A DNA stretch of 64,000 bases from Datnioides undecimradiatus (Eukaryota > Chordata > Actinopteri > Lobotiformes > Datnioididae), in contig WARS01000010.1 in assembly GCA_008933995.1 (NCBI GenBank), positions 10,581,001 to 10,645,000 of the forward strand. Reading direction: 5' to 3'. Position 1 is the stretch's first letter; the number at the start of each line of letters is the position of its first letter. Position numbers and translations under genes: made by a program. The notes under the pieces are model-generated. The model worked only from the letters and a program-made list of their open reading frames with translations. It was not told where the DNA came from and did not search any database. Shown here piece by piece: positions 26,301 to 38,300 of this stretch.

Positions 26301-29300
26301 TCTTGGGTAAAGTTGTCGACAAAGTAATTAAAACAAACACCAAGCATATTATTAACAATCTGTGTCATCCCCTCCAAAACTATATTGCTTAAAAATAAAT
26401 TCAAACACAGCTTAATTAGCAATCATATAGTAGTCTTCATTCTAAAAGGACAAAAGCACGGTGGTTACGCATGGCCACAGCTTCTCACAAAACTAATTAA
26501 AGGACGAAGTTTGGTTGTTAAAATTCCACTAAGAGTAAAGTTCCTAGGCTCAGTTTCCAGTTTCTGCTACAGTCTTTTCATTTTGCCTACTGCCATACAT
26601 CCCAGGGGTGGAATATTTACTCTGAATCTTCTCTAAATCTAGCACTAGGCATACAGAAGCAAATCCACCAAATAGAAAGACAATATACAGATCCGGCGTT
26701 AGAAGTTGTCCAACATGTTACTGCAAGCTTGCTGAGCTACCCCTGCATTTCTGTCTCCCTAAGAAGGGTGGCTTGAACAGACAGTGTGAGCATTACCGAT
26801 GTTTTCCAGAACACATACTTTTGTGTGACAGAGAAAGAGCAAAGTCTGTCAGCACAACACTGCAGGGTAGATGTGGGATGACTGTCTGACAGTGATATCC
26901 TTCAGACATTAAGGGCTTTACAAGGAGACAATCAAAAGATTACAGTGGCGCAATTCAATTGTGTGTTTTGTCTCGTCAAATATATTGTGTATATACTGTT
27001 CAAATTTAATATTTTCAGAACCCCCCCCCAAAACAAGTCCCTCAAGATTTTTCTCAGGATGACAGCACATTACTCAGCTCAAACCAACTGAGAGTAAAAG
27101 CGGAGACTTTCAACTTTTAAGATTTTTACATTCAACATAAATTTATTTGGTCTTTCGATAAAAACCTGCAACTTACCTTCCCTGTCAACGACCGTGAAGT
27201 TTGGGTTGGTGGGACTTATGCTGAAGACGAACTTGTGTCCAACAAGGGGTTCATCTGTGTCAACGGCACTTATTGTCTGAATCAGCTGCAAAGGGCAGGG
27301 AAAAGGTGGGAGAAAACACACAAAGCACACACCAGCATGTCATTCTTCATTTTGAGGAACTTAAAATACATTTAATCTTACGCATATGACAAACAAGTAT
27401 ATCTAGAATTTTGATTACAACAAAAACCCTATGCATTTTCTTTGCTTTACAGTTTATTTCCTTGCAATTTAGAAGCTTACTGTTGTTCCAACAAACAACA
27501 TTCACTGAGAATAAACTGAGGCCAATCAGACACATAGTAGACTAATCTGCAATTAGCGAAGGGTGCTCAGATAATTAACGAATTTGCTGTCTCTGGAAAC
27601 TACATCTATAAACACATGCGGCTGACTGTCCCCCAGCACTGATCTGTCGGCATGCACAGCGCTCATGGAGTGAGCATTGTGGATGCAGACACTCCCCCTG
27701 TAAATGTCAGGAGGTGACTGTTAGATCACTCCTCCCTTAGCTAAACTGTCCCTGTTGTTCACTGCCAACTTCTGTTTGGCTCGTTGCCCATTAACACTGA
27801 AAAATGTTATCTAGCCTGGCAAATGGTCCTCCTAAGACCACCATGTGTTACCTGCCTCCAGCTTTATTTAATCAAAGGAACTCTAGTTAGTATATATGGA
27901 TATATATGTTTTGGTTATTATGCACCTCGTGCACATATAGTTTTCTCTTAAAATATGCTATGTGACAAAACTGTGCTGGATTGGACCAGGGGTCAGCTGC
28001 CATACCATGTGTGCTCATTGTGTCCGCTCGAAGCTTTGCTTTGCATGGTGTGCACTGATTCGTGCACCATCGCTGCAGATACATAACTGCACCGTTGCAA
28101 TGTGCACACAGATATGACGAGCTTAATTACTGTGCACGAGTCCGTCTCAAAACCCACAGTCACGCCACAAGGATTTCGATGCTTTGTTCGATAATTCAGC
28201 AGCATTTTGAGCAGCAGTCTGAGGAGATCTGAAGCAACCTTAAACTATACCAGGAAGACAACATTAGTAAAACATCATTTTGTCAGTGTTTCACACGACA
28301 GATCATGAATTTTAAGCACCTGTCCTGCTTTGACGTTCTCACAGACAAACGTGTCGTAGGACATTGCAAACTCGGGGGCGTTGTCATTGACATCCAGCAC
28401 TTTGATAAACACAGGCACTCGAGTTGTCTGACGTGGGTTATCTGAAATGAAGAAATTTAGAACATAATAACATCAATTAGGAATAAAAGATCACAGTCAG
28501 TAGGGATCATAGGTTACTAATTGCAGAAGTCTGACTGATTGTTGAGCCCGAATGTTTGAGCTGGAGTAAAAACAGACATTTGATTGCAAATTTTGCACTG
28601 ATGGCAGTGAAAAGGTATTCACAGGGCTGCTTTCTTAAACAAAGGACTTTCTAAAAATATATATTTCAGATGAATCCTCTTCATGTGACACAAATATATT
28701 GCCTCTGGCATTTTTCTGTATTATATACAATAAAAAAACTGCACATATATCTCAGCATAGCGACCTAAATGTCGATGTAAAGGGGAATATCAGTTGACCA
28801 ATATATCTATGAGGCTCTTCAAAATGCAACATTTTTAAGAAAATAAACCATGAATTACTTATTTCAGTGGCCACCACAGAGATGTTGTGCCATTTGGACA
28901 TTTCTCTGTCCAGTGCTTTCAGTGTTGTGATGGTGCCATTCACGGAATCGATGTTGAACAGCCTCTCGAGGTCTGTATGCCGATCAATGGAGTATCTGCA
29001 AGAGTAAAACGCAATAACAGGCTATTGTTAATACAAATAGTGCCTTGAACCTCGCCTTATAGCGCAACATGCTCAGCCTCTACAACATTTGCATACCAAA
29101 TACTGTAATACTGCTCGTAAAATGAAGTGCAGTTCAGGTCCTCTCTGCCTGCACAGATCTGTCTTCCTAAGACAAACACACTGACTCACTTCTTTACTTC
29201 ATAAAAAAGTGTGTAACACAGCACATCACTTGTTGTTTGCAAAAGAAAATTTATTCTACGCTCTCCATTGTCAGAAGATGATACATCTTCCCTCTTGCCC

Positions 29301-32300
29301 GCTCATTTGTCATAGTCAACTTTCATATTCCACTGGAATTTGAATATGCAACACAATACGCCATGTGGCATGCGCCGAGAGTGGCATATCTCTGTGTCAG
29401 CGACGGGCAGGCGCCATATGTGTGGAATGGCGGCACTAAGCTGTGTGAATCGATACAGCAAATTAGGCTCTTTCACTTTGACTTTGTGCCGTGCCACAGA
29501 GGGCTTACATAATTCTGGGAAATAAACAGTGTCTGTATTCACTTCACAGGGCGGCCGCCATCTTCCACTGGGAAATGACCAGGAGGGAACCATGAATAAT
29601 ATCCTTTTCTCCCTTCCCCCCCTCCACACTGACACATGGCTCGGCTGATGGATTAGATTTAGCCAAGTGGGCACATTTCCATCCTCACGCTAAAAGCAAA
29701 AAAAAAAAAAAAAAAAAAAACAACTGATAAGAGGAGACTTTGCATTTCTCCCATGTGTTGCTTGTTTACTTATTGATTTTATACCAGAATAATTAAAGCG
29801 GAAACAATGACTTTTGAAACAGTCAAATTACCGCGATAAAGCATCACACCCACTGGGTTGGCGGGGAAATCTTTACTTAAGAGGTCATTGATTTATTTCT
29901 AAGTTTACTTAATTGTGAGTACTTTATTCCCAAGGAGGATGGATTTGTTTCGAAGAGGTGGGGATTGGATTTGGATTTGGCTCTAACAGTCTTGGCCCCG
30001 TTTGAGGTCAAAACACTTCTCGCTGTGTCTTGTAGCGTACTTGACTGGCTTGTTGTCAGCATCGGGGTCCCTGGCCGACACCACGCCGACGAAGCTGCCA
30101 GCGGCTGTGTCCTCGTGCACCTCGATGATGTAAGGGTTCCTGGTGAAAACGGGCGGCTCGTCCACATCCTCCACTGTTACCTTGACTGTGGCGTAGTCTT
30201 TGAATTGCAAACCGTGGATGAACCTTGCGTCTAAGTAGGTGTTTTTCACCTCCACTCTGAACTCATAGTCCCTCTTATTTTCGTAATCCAGCGCCTGGAG
30301 ATGAAAGAGCATCAGAAGTCAAGCTGTAGACTCTTCCATAAAAAACAGTCCACCTCCAGGATTTTGATAGGCAATTCACTGCATTTCATTTGTCTGCCTT
30401 TATCTTATTCATGCTCTAAATTCTAAGTTACAAATCCAAGCGTGGAATACTGATCTGGGAGATCCTAGGGGAAAACTAAAAAGAGTTTCTAGCAAAAGAC
30501 TGCTTTATATTATTCATTTCACAGGCTTAGGGTATCTGATTCTACACTCCAGTTCAAAAATAAATTCATATGTCTTTCTTACATGAATAAACGTTATCAG
30601 GGGGCTGTTTCTGAGCTGAAAGTGAACTGTTCAGTCTTTTCATTGAAGTTAAGCGTAAGTACTGAGAACAGATAAAAAGACAGCTTTTTTTTGTGTGTTA
30701 AAATTGAAACACAAACCATAACTTGAAGAGTCAGGAGAAACTCCTAAAGGTTAAAAGATTAAACTGTCTTTTGAAGAAATAATAATCGCTCGTCTGTAAA
30801 GTCTGGCTATTAACCAGGAAGTCATTCAAAAAGGAGCTCCAAAACAAAGACGAGTGCATTTCAATCTTTCACTGGATGCACGTTTGATATTTTTTCACAT
30901 TTTCTTTTTTTTTTTTCATGCAGGTGTATAAATGAATCTTCAAGGTGTTACTTGATGTATTAGCTAAAATGTATTCCATTTAAAGGAACACTTAAGGCAC
31001 TTCTTGATGACGGGAAGGCTGTTAATCGCAGCTGTGTGAAAACATGTCACTTGTCACGAGGAGTGTTTTGTTTGATTGCACATTCATTGTCAATCAAGTA
31101 ACAGTTACACGACTGGTAAAAGTGGCTGCGTTTGACGCTGGTTGCAGACTACAAAATATGAATCAGTAAAGTGCATAGAAGAAAACAGCAAAGCACATGA
31201 AAAGGGTGGAAAATGAGGAGCCAAAGCTAGTTACCTTTTTGATGATGATGACTCCTTCCTGTGTGGTTTGGTCTGTGATAATGTTGAATATGTCATGACC
31301 ACCCACGACACTGTACTCCATCTCAGCATTACGCCCAATATCTGGATCATCGGCCTTAATGCGTCCAATGGCACCGCCAATCTCTGTAGACTCCGCAGCG
31401 GTCACACGAAAGGAATCTACACACGATGGCGAATGAAACAAATTCATTACAGACTTGTGCGTGTTTGATCGGGTCAGGAGTACATGTCAGGGATGTGTGT
31501 CAAAAGTTCACTCATGTTCAGAGGTCTACTACAAATCAATACGGCACGGGGAGAGACGGCCTCTTACGATTTGCAAAACGCGGCGGACTGTCGTTGACAT
31601 CGGAGAGGGTGATGCTGACCGTCGTTGTTCCAGAGAGCCCGCCCATCTGTCCGGCCATGTCTTTAGCCTGGATCACAACCTGGTAGTTTTCCTTCACTTC
31701 TCTGTCCATGCCAGGCAGGGCTGTCTTGATGGTGCCTGGAAAATAGCATATTAAATAGTGCTAGTTCCTCTCCTTTTGCCAGTTTTAAAGGACACTTTCA
31801 TTTTCATAAACTGATTTGCCGTCTTAATGAAAGTAAGGTCAGTTCCATGCGCTAAACCATTTATCCTGGAAAATTGCATTTATATACTACTATTTTGGTT
31901 TGGCAATCATGTTGTCCAACACATTCAAGTAATAATGGAAGCAGAGACTTATGGCCTTAGGATGTCAGAGTATGTTTGGGGTTGCATCCTACTTTTGGTT
32001 ATTATTATTATTCATATTATTAGCTTTGCAAAAAAAAAAAGTCACCAGTGCAACAAAGGGTCAGTCTGTTATTGGCTGTAGGTTCAGAGTCCTCAAACTG
32101 TACGAAACTTGCAAGATGAAGACAGGACTCCCGAGGTTCCGTATGTAAATGGAGCTCAGCTGTTAGTTGCCGCGCCTTAGCGGTATGCTAAGCCACATTG
32201 TCCTTTTTCTTTCTTCTTGTCTTTTTTCTTGTGTTCTTCTTCTACATTCAAACACATCCAATTATGACAGTTTGTAGTTGTTAAAATGGACAGAGCCAGG

Positions 32301-35300
32301 CTGTTTCTGTTTGCCTCTGCTTCCAGCTTAACAATGCCGCCAAGCTATTTGCCTTGTACCGAACACTCGGAGATTAAACCAACGCTGATCACTGCATCTA
32401 CCTAACGGTAAGACAGCAGTTAAGCACACATGCGTAAATGTCAGATATTACTCGAATCTAATTTTAGACATGTTGCTAATGAAAAAAAAGTGAATAGCAG
32501 CTTAAACAGGGTTTCATAAGCAAGTACAAAGAGAAGAAAGTGTTTTAGCATTACAGCAGTCTTGAAAAGGGGTATATGTGCAGGAGCTTGTTAGACCAGC
32601 CGTTCGAGCCTAGTAACAGCATGTTTATAAAGCTAACATTTTCACATAATTAAATAAAACTGGGTTGCACCACACAAACCGGGTCTTATGAAGGACTGAG
32701 ACATTACATGTGGTAAGTTGTACATGTACTACTACACGTAATGGCCGTGTTTTCACTGAACCAGTTTGTCTTCTACAGCAAATATTGCCCATTTGCTGTA
32801 GAAGCTGCCCATTTGCTGCAAGTGGATAGATGTGACGGGATAGACCCAAGAGACCTTTATGATAATGTGGATTTTTCATGTCCATCACTGTTTTGCGCGC
32901 GATAACGAGGGTTGTACTCAAACAGACGCTGCCTGGACACATCGTACAAACTATTTTAAAGCCAACAGATTCCCAGATACAAGAGGACTCAGCTGCTGTC
33001 CAGCATCTTTGCTAACATGCTTTCCACAAAGCTAACCGTGTTATAAGATGGCCTGACTCAAAACATGACAGCTTCATCCTGCAACAGTCCAGTCTCTGGG
33101 TCGTCTTTGAAGGGGGAGTACTTTTAGAAATGCTACTCAGAATCCGTGGCTCATGACACCCTTTATGCGCCCAATCTGTGATGCTGTGGGGTGATAGAAT
33201 GCTGCACACGCAAAACTAGAAATCCTGAAGAGATGGGTTTGCCTGCAAAATGGTTAGCAGTACCATGGGATAGTTTACCTGTAAGTGCAGTGCAGCGGGG
33301 AAAATTTAGTTACCATTACGTACCTCTTAAATAACCCTTCATTTGTGTGTGCGTGTCACAAGGGGATTATTGTGATGATAATAAGTACTTTTAAAAACAA
33401 AACACTATAAACCAACCAATGTGGGAAAATCAATTCCTTCTCCGAAATGAATCTGTAAAATTACAAAATTAACCCAATAGATCTAATGAACTGATTTGAT
33501 TCCTGAGAGGAAGACAAAAAGATAAAACGCAGGTGGTTAACGTTAAATGATGGCGAGGGAAAGACTTTTTCTTTCAATTTGACGATGGAAAGAAGACAGT
33601 GTCAGCGACAGACACAAGTAGGCAATTGCCTCACCGTCCCCGTCCAAGGTCCTCATGGAAAAGTGAGTTCAATTACCCAAACACATCTAAAAGGCCTTTG
33701 GTGCAAAAGTTTTGGTGTAGTAGAAAGTTCCTTTGGGAAGCCAGTCAATAAAGGAGATGCGGAGGGAGGAACAATTTAAGCATCTAACCTAAATGCACAC
33801 TTCGCATAAAGATGTGACGAATCAGACAGAAGAATGCATTTAAATATTTTAATCTACAGTGAACAAAATAATATGAAACAATGTATTTATGATCTTACGT
33901 ATCATTTAAAATATTTGACCACACATTTGTACAAAGTTGAAACAATGCAGTTCATTAAATTATTGCCGGTCTCACATTTGGCAGCACTGTTTGTAAGTTA
34001 TTACTGTGTTAATGTGGGATCATTTCCTCTCATAGCCTTTAAAGCTCAGTGGCTTCCACTAATGCTCCTCTCTTGACAGGACTTCTGACTGAATGAGAAC
34101 CAGCTCCTGGGTCCAAAGGAGGGAAGTCTTCAGAAGTACTTGTATAAACCTGCTGACCCATGGACGTATTATCTATGAGGCTGGCATCTTGACTATTCAT
34201 CTCACTGGATGATTGGATTACAGACATGGCGGCTGATTGGCAGGCTGGTAGACTGGCTGTCTGACACGGTGGTTGACTGGGCGGAGGGCTGGATGTCTGA
34301 CAGCTGGTTGGATGAAGGTCTTTCCGCATAAGATCGATTCCTTTAACTGTTGATGAAACCTCTCAAAATTATATCCAGTGTTTTGACCCGGAGAATACCT
34401 CTGTCAGTTGGCATTTAAGGTCATTCCTTGTCTCCTCCACTTCTCCACTTGTCGCATTTCCTGAACTTGAATTCCTTTAGGTATAATGGTCGTCATTATC
34501 TTTTGCCATTTCTCAACCTCCTTCAAGACTTCAGGTTTTTTTCTTTCCTCTTACACTTTTCCTCGCTTTTCACCCTTAAATACCAGATAGAACCAGCTTT
34601 TAAAGTCACATTAGAGAGAACATCACAGGAGTCTATGTCTAGTGTAATTTTTCAGCATTCTTTGCAGGGTGATCCAACTTTTTAGAGCAAAATGGTCCAC
34701 TAATATACTTCTAAAGGTTTGCAGGTACCAATATGTAGCAAAATAATACACCACTATAACAAGTGTAACATGATTCATGCTTCTATAGGTACCATGAAAT
34801 TCCTTGCTGTCCAAACTTTCTAACTCTTGCAGACACTTGCTATTTTGGTTGCTTATAGGAAACATTTTAACAATAAAATACATAATTCTATGCATGTATT
34901 GTATTATATATAAAAATTGCTTACCTGTAAGAGCAAATCCCCAGGTGATGCTTGTAAGCGCTTACGATTGACTTTTTTCCCGAAAATGCTGGAGGTAGCT
35001 TCCTTGTTTAGATGCTGATTGGATGCTGCTGCAGGTTTCAGTCCTCACTAATGAGTCTTTACTACTTTAGGTACGACAGATGCAACCCAATTTAGTAACT
35101 GATACAAACTGGTGGTAGCTAAAAACTAATGAAGAACATCACACGCAAACTGATTTGAATGAATGAAATTGAAGGATTTTAAGAACAGCTGGTCCAGCAT
35201 GCCCAGATCTCCGTACTTTACAGCAAATGGCTATGAGATGTATTTTTCAGCCAAATGAAAACAACCATTAGAAACAAGAAATACAGAATTTGAAATTGCA

Positions 35301-38300
35301 GCTTGTTGTGCTGTCTCATTGGTGTGCTCCTACAGGTAATTTACAGTGTTAATGAAGTTCAATCTTGAGTGTTAGAAGATTAGCAGCACTGGCAAGCAGA
35401 TAAATCATTATTCTGCTTGTTTATTTCTCAGAAACACTTAACTGAGGAGCGCAAGAGATCTGTTTACAGACTTGCATGACATCAGAGGCTGCAGCCAAGG
35501 AATCCTGCTGGGTTTGGCTTACCATTTTCAGAATCCACAGAGAAATATGGTTGTCCCTGCAGAATGCTATATACAAGCTTGGCACTGTTCCCATACGTTT
35601 GATCATCAGCATCAGTCGCAGTTACAGTCACAACAGATGTACCTGCAAAAAGAACATGCAAAGTGAAGTTTAGTGCTAAAGCAGTAATACATCGGGCTGA
35701 TGCACAATCACAATCAAATCAAAGTATTTTTATTTAATTTCCCTTCATACGGAGAGCGTTTGCTGTGAATCTTGTGGTACTTTTCACCAATGCCATGAGT
35801 CATACAGACAAATGACTAATCTTATGTTTCAAACAACAGGGCTCTGGAGAAAAGCAATCCAGTTGGCCACAAAGAAGCAGAGAACATAGCATTAGCAGTC
35901 ATTGCTTCCCTTTTTAAAAGCAACAAACAATGTAGTTGCAGCAGCTGGCTCAGTTGTGAAACAAAAGTGGCGCAGACTGTAGCTGAGTCTCTCTGACACA
36001 GCCGTGAAAATGATTGCCTTGATTAAACTCCAGTCTCCTAGTAGATGGGTGTCTTAAATATCAATGAGTGCAGTTTAAGTGTTTCTCCTTAGGTCTATGC
36101 GGGTTCCTGTGCAAAGTGTAAAACAAAACATGATCTTTTAAGGCTAATTTATCACGAGTCATGGTTCAAACTCACACAACCAATGCTGCCTTTAGCTTAG
36201 CAAGGTCATATTGCTGATGCATTTTATCTCAAGTCAAAGTGTAGCAATAATAGGTAGACAATGACAAGGTCCTACAAAGGAGGCGGAATACAATTGTGAT
36301 GGTCATGGACACTGTATATGTTCATGGACACTGTATGCACTCCTAGAGCTCTGCTTTTCATATTTCCAGCACGGATCAGAACCACTAATTAATCTTAAGT
36401 GTCACTTGGTCATACAAAGCAGTATAAACTACCACAGCGCTTTAAAGCCTACCAAAGGGACTCTTTTCACACATTACACTTGAACCTCCACAATCAAGTG
36501 ATGTGGTCCCGTGCGGAACAAATAAAAATAGTAAAACGAATAAATATATAAGCTTAGGCAGAGCTCAGTTCCTCTCAGATATCCTGTCATTGAGTCACTT
36601 CCATATTAAGTCCTGCTAATCCACCCAAGCGTTTCAATAACACCGCATTGCAAATACTGTCCTTGGCATTCAGGAGACCTCTGCCGTGTCCTTTTTGGGT
36701 CTGACTGTCTCCGTGCATACTAATGAACCCTTGAACATCTGTCCCACTTAGTCCCAGCACTGATAGCATAAAAGGGAGCTGCTGATTTTTCATGGCTGGC
36801 TGGCTTGATTAACCAGTGTGTTCAGTCTGAACATATAAGGCAGTTTATTAGTTCAGAGACGAGTAGTGGTGACCCTGACCCACCTCTTGCCAGTATCCAC
36901 GCAGCTGAGAAATCTAAGAGCAGCGCACTGTGAATTCCAAATAGGCCATTGTTATTTGTCACCAATAGACAATTGGGTTTTGATTTACCCTTGATTGCTC
37001 CCGTGTATTAATTTGTGGTTGCATAACTGAGGATTGATTTCAAGTCGCATGCATTATTTTCATAAGCTTTGTTTATATTCATGCCAATTGGTTTATTTAT
37101 ATTGCTTGAATGGAATGAAGTGGAGTGCAATGAAGCAAATCTTTAATTGGAAAGACTGTGATAATCTAAACTTTCAATATTTCTACTGCCTATTAAAAAT
37201 GGCAAATGGTATTACTTGTTATGAATGCCCAATGAGCCTGACCAAACAAATAACAATCACAAAAATAAATAACTTTGAAGAACTGAGGATTGGCGTCCCA
37301 ACAGGCCGGTCCAGCTTGCTGAATACAACACTGTTCATCATTTTTCAAGGTTTGTCTACATTTCCTGGCAAATCCATTCATTAATTAATTATCTATTAAT
37401 GTTTAGATAAAGTATGACAGCAACAACAACAACAAAAACCATACATTTTAGGCTCTGCTTGAAAAATTTGGAAATATTTAACATAGCATAACAACATAAA
37501 ACCAGAACATACCAACTTCAGACATTTCAGGGACACTGGCGAAGTAGATTTCCTTTGCAAACTTCGGTGCGTTGTCGTTGATGTCGTGAATCTTTATATT
37601 AAATTCGGTGTCGGGCTCCAGCTCAGCGTTGGTGGTCCGGTCCAACACCTTTGCGTTGAGCGTGTACATAGCTTTCTCTTCCCGGTCCAGCCTCTTGGTG
37701 GCATGAATATCCCCAGACTTCTCATCAATGAGGAACAGGGTGCCCGCCCCGTCTCCGGTCAGGATGTACTTCACGTTGCCGTCGCCTTTGTCCATGTTGG
37801 AGTGCAGCTGAAAGTGAGAGAGACACAGCTATACAGTCAAACTTGTACAAAGAAAGTGACGTCTCATGGGGTTCTAATGAGGGGCACTGCAAACTCGGCT
37901 GTCACTGCACTTCAGGCTGAAGCACACACTCCTGCCATGTTGTCTGAAAAATGGCAACGGTATTTATGTGCTTAAAGTTAAATTAAACTGAAAAACAAGA
38001 GAGAAAGAAAAAAAAAAACCTTATCTTATTTACGAGTCCCAATCATTGCCCTTGAGCACCTCTTCACACAATAACAAATCCTTGCCTCCCTCGTTGCTGA
38101 CATTAAGTCTGTTTGGCAGCACGAGGTTCTGTTTTTTAGTCTGTGGCTGAAAATTTGAAAAATACGCATAAAATGAAATAAAATCAAAAAAATGTCCGGT
38201 CATGTTTCTCCATGTCTCTCCCAATTTAGGATTAGACTCCTCTGTCTGTAGGCTTCACTTCAGAAATGTGCTTTCTCCACATATCTTAGATATTAGATTA

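Noticed and set aside
34039..34329. 96-codon Ser/Pro/Gln-rich minus-strand ORF inside cdh10 intron 4, considered as a nested retrogene or extra exon
   Set aside because: The plus strand shows weakly repetitive CTGG/TGACTGG words that explain the composition; no convincing splice sites, poly(A) tail or known family.
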